A stretch of 48,686 nucleotides of DNA. Origin: Pseudomonadota bacterium (lineage in GTDB: Bacteria > Pseudomonadota > Gammaproteobacteria > Xanthomonadales > Rhodanobacteraceae). The notes beneath the pieces were generated by a model. It was not told the DNA's origin. It saw nothing but the letters and a program-made list of their open reading frames with translations, and searched no databases. Shown piece by piece: positions 26,211 to 33,844 of the stretch (the first letter of the stretch is position 1; the number at the start of each line of letters is the position of its first letter). The stretch lies in contig JAEYZH010000035.1 of the NCBI GenBank assembly GCA_023430685.1, positions 1 through 48,686 on the forward strand. The letters run 5' to 3'. Made by a program: the position numbers and the translations under genes.

Positions 26211-26228
26211 GACCCCGCAGGCGGGGTC
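26211..26228 (-). promoter_or_regulatory. Perfect hairpin in the rplM leader
   Basis: GACCCCG-cctg-CGGGGTC forms a 7-bp perfect stem starting 18 nt upstream of the rplM ATG, just ahead of the ribosome-binding region. It may be an L13 feedback target, by analogy with the E. coli rplM leader. The role here is inference. Confidence 0.45.
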
Positions 26229-26248
26229 GTCACAAATGAGGGCGCGGG

Positions 26249-26277
26249 AGGATAGCGGAACCGCGGACGTGCCGCAA
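26249..26277 (-). promoter_or_regulatory. Sigma-70-type promoter of rplM-rpsI
   Basis: On the minus strand, -35 TTGCGG (26277-26272), 17-nt spacer and -10 TATCCT (26254-26249). The predicted start is about 50 nt upstream of the rplM ATG, placing the hairpin at 26211-26228 inside the leader. Confidence 0.6.
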
Positions 26278-26312
26278 CAGCAAAGCCATCCGGCGCAATC
26301 GGCGATGGTAGC

Positions 26313-27551
26313 ATGGCCGGCATGCCTTCCGCACCGTCCGGCACTGCCGCGGCCGACCCGGGCCTGAGCGCGCTGGCCGACCAGTGCGTGATGTGCGGCC
26401 TGTGCCTGCCGCACTGCCCCACCTATCGCATCGACCCGATCGAGGCGGAATCGCCGCGCGGGCGCATCGCGCTGGCGCGCGCGCTGAACGAGGGGCAGCT
26501 CGCGCCCTCGCCCGCCGCGCTCGACCACCTCGACCGCTGCCTCGCCTGCCTGTCCTGCCAGCAGGTCTGCCCCTCGGGGGTCCGGTACGAAGACATTATC
26601 GTGCGCACGCGCGCGCGCCTCGTCGACGCACGGCCGTCGCGCACGCCGCGCCTGTGGCGCAACCCGCGCGCGCTGCTGCGATGGTCGCGGATCGCGGCTG
26701 CGCTGCACGCGCACCGGTGGCTGCCGCTGTTGGCCCCGCTGCTGCCTCTCGGGACGCGTTGGCGGCGCATTGCCGCGACGCTGGCGCCGCCGCCCGCGCG
26801 CCTCGCAGTCCGACCGCGAGCCGTCGCTGCAGGCCCCGAGCGCCGGCACATCGCGCTGTTCCGCGGCTGCATCGCCGACCTGCACGACCGCGACACGCTC
26901 GCGGCGGCGCGCCTGCTGCTCGAAGCCTGTGGCCACGCGGTGGTCGAAAGCCGTGGCGGGGACTGCTGCGGCGCGCTGCCGCGCCATCTCGGCGAAACCG
27001 CGGTCGCGGCGGAACTCGCGCGCTCGACCCGCGGCCAGCTCGAAGCCAGCGGAGCCGGGCTCGTGATCGCCTGCGCGAGCGGATGCCAGGGCGACCTGCG
27101 CGACGAGGTACTCGGCGGCTCTTCGCTCGCGCTGTCCGACGTGCATGCGTTCCTCGCGGCCGACGCGGGCTTCGCGCGCCTGCGCTTTCGCCCGCTCGTG
27201 CTGCGCGCGGCGCTCCATCTCCCCTGCACGCAGGTCAACGTGGTCGGGGCGCTTGCGCCGCTGCGCGCGGTGCTTGCGCGCATCCCGGGCCTCGAGCTGC
27301 ACGAACTGCCATTGCAGCCGCGCTGCTGCGGCGCGGCCGGCAGCCACGCGGTCGAGCGGCCCGAGGCCGCCGATCGCCTGCGTGACGAAAAGCTCGCGCA
27401 GGCCACCGCGTTCGCACCGGACCTTCTGCTGACGACCAACATCGGTTGCCGCATGCACCTCGCCACCGGGCTGCGACTGCGTGACGCGGCGCTCCCGGTG
27501 CTGCATCCGCTGGTGTTGCTGGCCCGCCAACTGGAGAATCCCGCCCCATGA
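26313..27551 (+). CDS. GlcF-like (Fe-S)-binding oxidoreductase subunit
   Basis: 412-residue protein with two 4Fe-4S ferredoxin motifs (CVMCGLCLPHCPTY, about 25-38, and CLACLSCQQVCPSG, about 76-89) and two CCG domains. The CCG motifs are GDCCGALPRHLG (about 222) and RCCGAAGSHAV (about 340). This is the layout of the glycolate oxidase iron-sulfur subunit GlcF. No glcD or glcE is adjacent, so the flavin partner and substrate are unknown. The start may be ATG at 26313 or 26322. Its stop overlaps the coq7 start (ATGA), so the two genes are translationally coupled. Confidence 0.88.
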   Translation: MAGMPSAPSGTAAADPGLSALADQCVMCGLCLPHCPTYRIDPIEAESPRGRIALARALNEGQLAPSPAALDHLDRCLACLSCQQVCPSGVRYEDIIVRTRARLVDARPSRTPRLWRNPRALLRWSRIAAALHAHRWLPLLAPLLPLGTRWRRIAATLAPPPARLAVRPRAVAAGPERRHIALFRGCIADLHDRDTLAAARLLLEACGHAVVESRGGDCCGALPRHLGETAVAAELARSTRGQLEASGAGLVIACASGCQGDLRDEVLGGSSLALSDVHAFLAADAGFARLRFRPLVLRAALHLPCTQVNVVGALAPLRAVLARIPGLELHELPLQPRCCGAAGSHAVERPEAADRLRDEKLAQATAFAPDLLLTTNIGCRMHLATGLRLRDAALPVLHPLVLLARQLENPAP

Positions 27552-28192
27552 ACGCCCGTACGCTGACCCCGCTGGACCGGTTGCTCTCCGGCATCGGCCG
27601 CGCGCTCGAGACGACGACGGTCGCGACGCCGGCCGCGACACGCCCTTCCCCCGCGGGCGACATCCCCGAAGCGGCGCTCGATGACGCCGCGCGCCGGCAT
27701 GCGGCCGGGCTCATGCGCGTCAACCATGTCGGGGAGGTCTGCGCGCAGGCGCTCTACGTCGGCCAGGCCGCGATGGCGCGCGACGATTCGCTGCGCCGCC
27801 ACCTGCTCTCCGCGGCCGAGGAGGAAAACGACCACCTCGCGTGGTGCGGCGCGCGCCTCGACGAGCTCGGCAGCCGCCCGAGCCTGCTCAATCCCTTGTG
27901 GTACGCGGGCGCCTGGGCGATCGGCGCGGGCGCCGCGCTGGTCGGCGACCGGCTGAGCCTCGGTTTCGTGGTCGAGACCGAGCGCCAGGTCGAGGCGCAT
28001 CTGGATACCCACCTCGACCGCCTGCCGCCCGGCGACGAACGCAGCCGCGCGATCGTGCGCGTGATGAAGGACGACGAGGCGCGCCACGCGGACAACGCAC
28101 GCGCGGCCGGTGCGGCCACCCTGCCCGCGCCGATCCCGACCCTGATGGGATTCGCGGCGGAGGTGATGAGGAAGGTGGCGTATCGCCTGTGA
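27548..28192 (+). CDS. coq7: Demethoxyubiquinone hydroxylase Coq7
   Basis: 214-residue diiron monooxygenase of ubiquinone synthesis, adding the last ring hydroxyl. Two sets of carboxylate/His ligands are visible: LMRVNHVGEVCAQALYVGQ, AAEEENDHLAWC, GFVVETERQVEAHL and VMKDDEARHADNA. The membrane-interacting segment is WYAGAWAIGAGAALVGD. Length matches bacterial Coq7 (about 210). It overlaps the GlcF-like gene by 4 nt. A perfect 13-bp hairpin begins within its last codons. Confidence 0.96.
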   Translation: MNARTLTPLDRLLSGIGRALETTTVATPAATRPSPAGDIPEAALDDAARRHAAGLMRVNHVGEVCAQALYVGQAAMARDDSLRRHLLSAAEEENDHLAWCGARLDELGSRPSLLNPLWYAGAWAIGAGAALVGDRLSLGFVVETERQVEAHLDTHLDRLPPGDERSRAIVRVMKDDEARHADNARAAGAATLPAPIPTLMGFAAEVMRKVAYRL

Positions 28193-28210
28193 GCTGCGCT
28201 CACAGGCGAT
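28182..28210 (+). terminator. Perfect 13-bp hairpin over the coq7 stop codon
   Basis: ATCGCCTGTGAGC-tgc-GCTCACAGGCGAT: the last codons and stop of coq7 are repeated exactly as an inverted copy right after a 3-nt loop. No T-run follows, so it may act as an mRNA 3' stabiliser or a Rho-linked terminator rather than a classical intrinsic one. Confidence 0.55.
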
Positions 28211-28304
28211 GGGAATAGGGATTAGGGAATGGTCCAAGCGGGCAAGCCGGAGGGCTTCCGCTCTTGCCATTCCCTATTCCCGATTCCCCATTCCCGGCCT
28301 CACA
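28203..28304. repeat. GGGAATAGGG-type inverted repeat, family D
   Basis: Units GGGAATAGGGATTAGGGAAT (28209-28228) face an inverted set CATTCCCTATTCCCGATTCC near 28268-28296, between the convergent genes coq7 and speD. It also encloses GCAAGCCGGAGGGCTTCCGCTC, a small hairpin. Confidence 0.75.
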
Positions 28305-29085
28305 TCAGGTTGCGCCCGTGGAACAGCTCCTCGATCTCGCGCTTGAGCAGCTGCTCGATGCGCTGGCGCTCCTTGAACGAGAGGTCGTCGGCGTTGGCTT
28401 CGAACAGGTAGGTGTCGAGGTCGAAGTCCTTCACGTGCATCTTCGTGTGGAAGATGTTCTCCTGGTACACGTTGACGTCGAACATCTCGTACTTCTGGCG
28501 GATGTGCTTGGCCAGGTAGTCCTGGATCGAGTTGATCTTGTGGTCGATGTAGTGCTTGCGGCCCTTCACGTCGCGCGTGAAGCCGCGCACGCGATAGTCC
28601 ATCGTCACGATGTCGGACTCGAAGCTGTCGATCAGGTAGTTCAACGCGCGCAGCGGCGAGATCACGCCGCAGGTCGCCACGTCGATGTCGGCGCGGAATG
28701 TCGCGATGCCGTTGTGCGGGTGGGTTTCCGGGTAGGTGTGCACCGTGATGTGGCTCTTGTCCAGGTGCGCGACCACCGCATCGGAGATCACGTCCTTGCC
28801 GAGCTTGTCGACGATCGGGTGCTCGGAAATCAGGATCGTGACCGAGGCGCCCTGCGGATCGTAGTCCTGGCGCGCGATGTTCAGGATGTTCGCGCCGATG
28901 ATCTCGGCCACGTCGCTGAGGATCTGCGTGAGGCGGTCGGCGTCGTACTGCTCGTCGATGTACTCGATGTAGCGGCGACGCTGGTCCTCCGACACCGCAT
29001 AGCAGATGTCGTAGATGTTGAAGCTGAGCGCCTTGGTCAGGTTGTTGAAACCCTGCAACTGCAGGCGCGGAATCGGTTTGACCAC
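28300..29085 (-). CDS. speD: S-adenosylmethionine decarboxylase proenzyme
   Basis: 261-residue class 1a AdoMetDC (E. coli 264), making decarboxylated SAM for spermidine synthesis. Strong family matches are LQLHGFNNLTK-like LQLQGFNNLTKALSFNIYDICYA, ANILNIARQDYDPQGASVTIL, the self-cleavage site HLDKSHITVHTYPE (Ser becomes the pyruvoyl group), FRADIDVATCGVISPL and VNVYQENIFHTKM. The start is GTG at 29085 (VVKPIPRLQ), with GAGG 9 nt upstream. The long frame reaching back to 30084 is antisense to clp and is excluded. It is divergent from clp across 279 nt. No speE is adjacent. Confidence 0.95.
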   Translation of the reverse strand: MVKPIPRLQLQGFNNLTKALSFNIYDICYAVSEDQRRRYIEYIDEQYDADRLTQILSDVAEIIGANILNIARQDYDPQGASVTILISEHPIVDKLGKDVISDAVVAHLDKSHITVHTYPETHPHNGIATFRADIDVATCGVISPLRALNYLIDSFESDIVTMDYRVRGFTRDVKGRKHYIDHKINSIQDYLAKHIRQKYEMFDVNVYQENIFHTKMHVKDFDLDTYLFEANADDLSFKERQRIEQLLKREIEELFHGRNLM

Positions 29086-29364
29086 GACGGACGACCTCGA
29101 TGGCGGCGACGGAAGGCGGGCTTCACGGCGGGCTGCGCCGCAGCGCCGTCGTGGGCGCGGATTATGGGCCAAGCCCCGCCGCGATGAAACCGAATGCGTG
29201 TGCCTGGCCCGGCCTGCAGCCGCGCTGCAGGCGCCCGCGTGGGGCGACGCCCCGGCGGATTTGCAATAAGATGCAATCGAATCGAGCCGGCGGGCTCGCA
29301 ATCGCGCCGATCGTGCGCGATCCGCCGTTTCGGCATGCCGCCCTGGAAGCGGAGGGGATTTCGA

Positions 29365-30078
29365 GTGGAACCGCAAGGCAAGATCGCCGATTTCCGATAC
29401 AGCCTCGCGCGCGAAATCAATCGCGTGCAGGCGCCTCCGATGCTGACGCCCGACCGCGCAGCGATGGAACGCTTCCTCGGCGCCTGCCATCGGCGGCGTT
29501 ACCCGAGCAAGACCGCGATCATCCGCCCGGGCGATTCGGCGAACATCCTCTACTACGTGATCGACGGTTCGCTGACCGTCTCGTCCGAGGACGAGGAGGG
29601 ACGCGAGTTGATCCTCGCCTACCTGAACCGCGGCGAGTTCATCGGCGAGATGGGACTGTTCGTCGAGACCCCGCGCCGCGAAGTCATGGTGCGCACGCGC
29701 ACGCCGTGCGAACTGGCCGAGATCGGCTACGAGCGCATGTTCAACCTGTTCGAAGGCCCGCTGCGCGAGGAATGCCCCAAGATCCTGTTCGCGATCGGCT
29801 CGCAGCTGACGAATCGCCTGCTGCACACCTCGCGCAAGGTCAGCCGCCTCGCGTTCATGGACGTGACCGGACGCGTCGCCAAGACCCTGCTCGACCTCAT
29901 CGACGAGCCCGACGCGATGACCCATCCGAAGGGCAAGCAGATCCGCATCTCGCGCCAGGAAATCAGCCGCATCGTCGGCTGCTCGCGCGAGATGGTCGGG
30001 CGCGTGCTCAAGCAGCTCGAGGAGCAGGGCATGATCGAGGTCTCGGGCAAGACGATCGTGGTGGTCAGCGCTCGCTGA
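29365..30078 (+). CDS. clp: CRP/Clp global transcription regulator
   Basis: 237-residue CRP-family regulator. The cyclic-nucleotide domain (about 30-150) contains IRPGDSANILYYVIDGSLTV and GEFIGEMGLFVETPRREVMVR. The HTH domain has RQEISRIVGCSREMVGRVLKQLEEQG, keeping the Arg/Glu/Arg recognition residues of CRP. At the position of CRP Ser83, which contacts cAMP, this protein has Glu106, as Xanthomonas Clp does at its c-di-GMP-linked Glu99. It may therefore answer c-di-GMP rather than cAMP (inference). The GTG start at 29365 has GGAGGGG 7 nt upstream. It is followed 25 nt later by a TSUP permease gene. Confidence 0.93.
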   Translation: MEPQGKIADFRYSLAREINRVQAPPMLTPDRAAMERFLGACHRRRYPSKTAIIRPGDSANILYYVIDGSLTVSSEDEEGRELILAYLNRGEFIGEMGLFVETPRREVMVRTRTPCELAEIGYERMFNLFEGPLREECPKILFAIGSQLTNRLLHTSRKVSRLAFMDVTGRVAKTLLDLIDEPDAMTHPKGKQIRISRQEISRIVGCSREMVGRVLKQLEEQGMIEVSGKTIVVVSAR

Positions 30079-30103
30079 CGCCACGGGTCCGCCGGCCTAC
30101 TAC

Positions 30104-30856
30104 GTGGATCTTTCGCAGTTCCTGCTGTTCGTCGGCGTCGGACTCCTCGCTCAACTCGTCGACGGTTCGCTCGGCATGGCCTACGGGCTGGTGTCCAATT
30201 CCGTGCTGCTCGCGCTCGGTCTGCCGCCCGCGGTCGCGAGCGCAACCGTGCACGCGGCCGAAGTCGCGACCACCGCCGCCTCGGGCATTTCGCACGCGCG
30301 CTTCGGCAACATCAACTGGAAACTGTTCCGCCGCCTCGCGATCTACGGCGCACTCGGCGGCATCATCGGCGCGACGGTGCTCGCGAAGATCCCGGGCGAC
30401 GCAATCAAGCCGTTCGTCAACGCCTACCTGCTGATCCTCGGCGGCATGATCCTGCTGCGCGCCTGCGGCAAGCGGCTGATCCGCCACCAGGTGCGCCATC
30501 CGGGGCCGCTCGGTTTCACCGCGGGCCTGCTCGACGCGATCGGCGGCGGTGGCTGGGGTCCGCTCGCGACGAGCACGCTGCTCGCGCGCGGCGGCGCGGT
30601 GCGCAGCACGATCGGCACCGTCAACGCGTCGGAGTTCGTCGTCACCACCTGCATCTCGGCCACGCTGATCATGCACATCGGCATGGACCACTGGCAGGTC
30701 GTCGCGGGCCTGCTCGTCGGTGGCGTGATCGCCGCGCCGCTCGCCGCGTGGCTCGTGCGGCACCTGCCGGAAAAGCCCGTGATGATCGCGGTCGGCGTGC
30801 TGATCGTCGCGCTCAGCGTGTGGCAGCTGGTGCAGACGTTCCTCGCAGCAGCGTAG
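30104..30856 (+). CDS. TSUP (TauE/SafE) family permease
   Basis: 250-residue membrane protein with about eight hydrophobic segments, of the TauE/SafE sulfite/organosulfonate exporter family. Typical features are the N-terminal motif GVGLLAQLVDGSLGMAYGLVSNSVLLALG and the inverted repeat half starting GPLGFTAGLLDAIGGGGWGPLATSTLL. Substrate cannot be read from sequence. GTG start at 30104, 25 nt after clp, so the pair could be one transcript. The TAG stop is part of a GTAG repeat arm. Confidence 0.9.
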   Translation: MDLSQFLLFVGVGLLAQLVDGSLGMAYGLVSNSVLLALGLPPAVASATVHAAEVATTAASGISHARFGNINWKLFRRLAIYGALGGIIGATVLAKIPGDAIKPFVNAYLLILGGMILLRACGKRLIRHQVRHPGPLGFTAGLLDAIGGGGWGPLATSTLLARGGAVRSTIGTVNASEFVVTTCISATLIMHIGMDHWQVVAGLLVGGVIAAPLAAWLVRHLPEKPVMIAVGVLIVALSVWQLVQTFLAAA

Positions 30857-30959
30857 GCTGGACGGCCGAAGGCCGGCCGGCGCTGCGGCTCTTGCACCTT
30901 TCTCTTGCTGGACGGATCGGGCGCAAGGCGCCGGCCCCGCTGCGCGCGTCCGGCCTGCG
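30853..30959. repeat. GTAG-headed inverted repeat, family B
   Basis: Left arm GTAGGCTGGACGGCCGAA begins at 30853 and provides the TSUP gene stop (TAG 30854-30856). The right arm, degenerate, ends near 30959 (GCGTCCGGCCTGC). It fills the gap between the TSUP gene and the convergent trpC. Confidence 0.75.
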
Positions 30960-30981
30960 GGGGCGTCGGCCCCGGGCGCCA

Positions 30982-31788
30982 TCAGCGGCCGGGGAAGAAC
31001 ATCCGCGCGAGTTCCGCACCCGGCGACGCCGTGCGCATGAACGCTTCGCCGACGAGGAACGCGTGGATGCCAGCTGCGCGCAGGCGCGCGATGTCGGCCG
31101 GCGCGTGGATGCCGCTCTCGCTGACCAGCACGCGTTCGTCGCCGGCGCGCGCGCGCAAGCGCAGGCTCGTGTCGAGCGAGGTTTCGAACGTGCGCAAGTT
31201 GCGGTTGTTGACGCCGATCATCGGCGCGGGCAGATCGAGTGCGCGTTCGAGTTCGGCCTCGTCGTGCACCTCGACCAGCACGTCGAGGTCGAGCTCGGCC
31301 GCGAGCAGCGTCAGCTCGAGCAGCCTCTCGTCCTCGAGCGCAGCGACGATCAGGAGCACCGCGTCGGCACCGATCGCGCGCGCCTCGTGGACCTGGTACG
31401 CATCGATCGTGAAGTCCTTGCGCAGCACCGGCAGCGCACAGGCAGCGCGCGCCTGCGCGAGGAACGCCTCGCTGCCGCGGAAGAAGTCCGCATCGGTCAG
31501 CACCGACAGACAGGCCGCGCCGGCTTCGGCATAGCCCGCCGCGATCGCGGCCGGATCGAACACTGCGCCTTCGGGCAGGATCACGCCGCGCGACGGGCTC
31601 GCGCGCTTGATCTCGGCGATCACCGCGGGCTCGCCCGACTCGATCTTCGCCTCCAGCGCTGCGGCGAAACCTCGCGTCGGCTCGAGTCCTTCGATGCGCG
31701 CGGCGAGTTCCCCGAGCGGCACGCGTGCGCTGCGCTCGGCGACTTCGGCGGCCTTGCGCGCGAGGATGCGTTGGAGGATGTCGGTCAT
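30982..31788 (-). CDS. trpC: Indole-3-glycerol phosphate synthase
   Basis: 268-residue TIM-barrel enzyme that closes the indole ring in tryptophan synthesis. Conserved strands are PAVIAEIKRASPSRG (catalytic Lys and substrate loop), YAEAGAACLSVLTDADFF, PVLRKDFTIDAYQV, ADAVLLIVAAL, VLVEVHDEAELERAL, GVNNRNLRTF and VLVSESGIHAPADI. It is monofunctional, not fused to TrpF. It ends the trpG-lipoprotein-trpD-trpC run, 77 nt after trpD. The ribosome site is not clear. Confidence 0.97.
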   Translation of the reverse strand: MTDILQRILARKAAEVAERSARVPLGELAARIEGLEPTRGFAAALEAKIESGEPAVIAEIKRASPSRGVILPEGAVFDPAAIAAGYAEAGAACLSVLTDADFFRGSEAFLAQARAACALPVLRKDFTIDAYQVHEARAIGADAVLLIVAALEDERLLELTLLAAELDLDVLVEVHDEAELERALDLPAPMIGVNNRNLRTFETSLDTSLRLRARAGDERVLVSESGIHAPADIARLRAAGIHAFLVGEAFMRTASPGAELARMFFPGR

Positions 31789-31790
31789 TC

Positions 31791-31822
31791 GAGGGTCGAG
31801 GGTTGAGGGTTGAGGGTTGGGT
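31791..31822. repeat. GAGGGTT direct repeat between trpD and trpC
   Basis: Four or so direct units (GAGGGTCGAGGGTTGAGGGT) in the 77-nt trpD-trpC gap. It resembles family D blocks in being a G-rich 7-nt direct repeat. Confidence 0.6.
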
Positions 31823-31865
31823 ACCGGGAGCGTGGCAACGTGAAGGGCGGAGTTCCGCGCGGGAA

Positions 31866-32909
31866 TCAGTTTGCTGCCGCGTTTGCGAGGGTTCGGGTCG
31901 TGGCGACGAAAGACTCCAGCTTCTCCATCGCGGCGCCGCTGGTGATGGCTTTGCGCGCGCGCGCGATGCCGTCGGCGATCGAAGGGGCGACGTCGGCTGC
32001 GTAGAGCGCGGCACCCGCATTCAGCAGCACGATGTCGCGCGCGATGCCGGGCACGTCCGCGAGCGCGTCGAGCAGCATCGCCTTCGATTCGCCGGCATCC
32101 GCGACGCGCAGGTTGCGGCTCGATGCCATCGCGAAGCCGAAGTCCTCGGGTTCGATCGTGTACTCGCGCACCTCGCCGTCGCGCAGTTCGCCGACCATCG
32201 TGGTCGCGCCGAGCGAGATCTCGTCCATGCCGTCGCGACCCCAGACCACCAGCGCGTGGCGCGCGCCGAGCTGCTGCAGCGCGCGCACCTGGATGCCGAC
32301 GAGGTCGGGATGGAACACGCCCATCAGGATGTTCGGCGCGCCCGCCGGATTGGTCAGCGGACCGAGGATGTTGAACAGCGTGCGCACGCCGAGCTCCTTG
32401 CGCACCGGCGCGACGACCTTCATCGCGGGATGGTGGTTCGGCGCGAACATGAAGGCGATGCCGGTCGCCGCGAAGCAGCGCGCGACGCCGGCGGGCGAGA
32501 GGTCGATCGCGGCGCCGAGCGCCTCGAGCACGTCGGCGCTGCCGGACTTCGACGACACGCTGCGATTGCCGTGTTTGGCGACGTTCGCGCCTGCAGCCGC
32601 CGCGACGAACATCGCGGCAGTCGAGATGTTGAAGCTGTGCGCACCGTCGCCGCCGGTTCCGACGATGTCGACGAAATGGTCCGGCGTGCCGACGTCGACG
32701 CGTGCGGCGAGTTCGCGCATCACGCGCGCGGCGCCCGTGATCTCGCCGATCGTCTCCTTCTTCACGCGCAGCGCCGCGATGATCGCCGCGACCAGCGCGG
32801 AGGGCACCTCGCCGTGCATGATCGAACGCATGAGGTCGACCATCTCGTCGTGGAAGATCTCGCGGTGTTCGATCGCGCGCTGGAGCGCGTCTTGCGGGGT
32901 GATCGGCAT
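31866..32909 (-). CDS. trpD: Anthranilate phosphoribosyltransferase
   Basis: 347-residue enzyme joining anthranilate to PRPP. Family motifs are DIVGTGGDGAHSFNISTAAMFVAAAAGANVAKHGNRSVSSKSGSADVLEALG (PRPP and anthranilate binding), FAPNHHPAMKVVAPVRKELGVRTLFNILGPLTNPA and DGMDEISL (Mg-binding DE). Length fits the family. The ATG at 32909 gives the classical N-terminus (MPITPQDALQRAI); the open frame continuing to 33356 overlaps the upstream lipoprotein gene and is not used. The lipoprotein gene ends 8 nt upstream. Confidence 0.97.
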   Translation of the reverse strand: MPITPQDALQRAIEHREIFHDEMVDLMRSIMHGEVPSALVAAIIAALRVKKETIGEITGAARVMRELAARVDVGTPDHFVDIVGTGGDGAHSFNISTAAMFVAAAAGANVAKHGNRSVSSKSGSADVLEALGAAIDLSPAGVARCFAATGIAFMFAPNHHPAMKVVAPVRKELGVRTLFNILGPLTNPAGAPNILMGVFHPDLVGIQVRALQQLGARHALVVWGRDGMDEISLGATTMVGELRDGEVREYTIEPEDFGFAMASSRNLRVADAGESKAMLLDALADVPGIARDIVLLNAGAALYAADVAPSIADGIARARKAITSGAAMEKLESFVATTRTLANAAAN

Positions 32910-32917
32910 GAATGGCC

Positions 32918-33844
32918 TCAGCGCGCCGCGGGACTGAAGTGGATTTCGTGGATGTCGGCGGCGCCGGGGCCCCCTTCGCGCAGGCCGGAAAACAGCAGCA
33001 CGCCCGGGCGCGTCGGATCCTGCGCAGGCGCGAGAATCCAGCCTCCCTCGACGTTGACGCGCTGGTCGAGCGCCCGCGCGTCGACGTAGCGGCCATCGAC
33101 GCGCGTCGCCGTCCACAAGGCGATCGGCTGCGCGTCGACATCCTGCGAACGCGCGAATACCAGTACCCGGCCACCATCGATGAAGGCCGCGTCGAAGTCG
33201 TCGCCGGCGCCATTGACCTCGCCTGCGAGCGGCTCCGCCGTCTGCCATGCGCCGTCGCGCCAGCGACTCGTGAACAGGTCGTGCCCGCCCGCGCCGCCAC
33301 GGCCATCGGTCGCGAACAGCAGCTCGCTGCCATCGGCGGACGCGGTCGGCGCCCATTCGTCACCGGCCGAGTTCAACGCCGGCCCGAGGTTGCGCGCTTC
33401 GCCGAATGCGCCCGTGGCAGGGTCGAATGCGACCTGCCAGAGGTCGTCTCCGCCGTAACCGCCGGGCCGGTTCGAGAAGAAGTAGACGGTCCGTCCGTCT
33501 GCACCGAACGCGGGATCGAACTCGTTGTCGCGCGTGTCGAACGCGACGGCGCTCGGTGCGCTCCAGCCGTCCTTGGTCCGGCGACTGATCCAGATGTCCC
33601 AGCCACCCGCGCCGCCGGGACGATCGGTGCTGCCCCAGAGCACGCAGCAACCATCCGGGCTCACGCTGGCGCGGATCTCCGAATATCCTGTCGACACGAT
33701 GCCGGGAAGGAACAGCGCTGCGTCGCCGACGAGTTGGAAGTCTCGCGCGGGACCCGGCTCATTCGACGCGCACGCAGCAAGTGACGTCGCAATGATCGCC
33801 GCGCCGACGCAGTGGCGCTTCCCTCGCCGCAGATCAGGCCGCAT
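32918..33844 (-). CDS. PD40 (WD40-like) beta-propeller lipoprotein inside the trp cluster
   Basis: 308-residue putative lipoprotein: basic N-terminus, hydrophobic core and lipobox LAAC at about residue 25. The mature part is a beta-propeller with PD40 repeats (YSEIRASVSPDGCCVLWGSTD, EFDPAFGADGRTVYFFSNRPGG, EWAPTASADGSELLFATD, DDFDAAFIDGGRVLVFARS). Such domains occur in TolB-like and OmpA-linked proteins. The start overlaps the end of trpG by 11 nt and its stop is 8 nt before trpD, so it is almost certainly co-transcribed with trpG-trpD-trpC. No link to tryptophan is known to me. It is a likely periplasmic sensor or binding protein (inference). Confidence 0.85.
   Translation of the reverse strand: MRPDLRRGKRHCVGAAIIATSLAACASNEPGPARDFQLVGDAALFLPGIVSTGYSEIRASVSPDGCCVLWGSTDRPGGAGGWDIWISRRTKDGWSAPSAVAFDTRDNEFDPAFGADGRTVYFFSNRPGGYGGDDLWQVAFDPATGAFGEARNLGPALNSAGDEWAPTASADGSELLFATDGRGGAGGHDLFTSRWRDGAWQTAEPLAGEVNGAGDDFDAAFIDGGRVLVFARSQDVDAQPIALWTATRVDGRYVDARALDQRVNVEGGWILAPAQDPTRPGVLLFSGLREGGPGAADIHEIHFSPAAR

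Noticed and set aside
25764..27641. Long minus-strand frame extending rplM upstream over the Fe-S protein gene
   Set aside because: L13 begins at MKTISATSEG (26192) as in all relatives, and the promoter lies at 26249-26277. The upstream part is antisense to the GlcF-like gene.
30982..33363. 793-codon minus-strand frame joining trpC with upstream sequence
   Set aside because: The part before MTDILQRILARKA (31788) is out of frame with the real trpD and has no family similarity, so trpC is a separate gene rather than a fusion.
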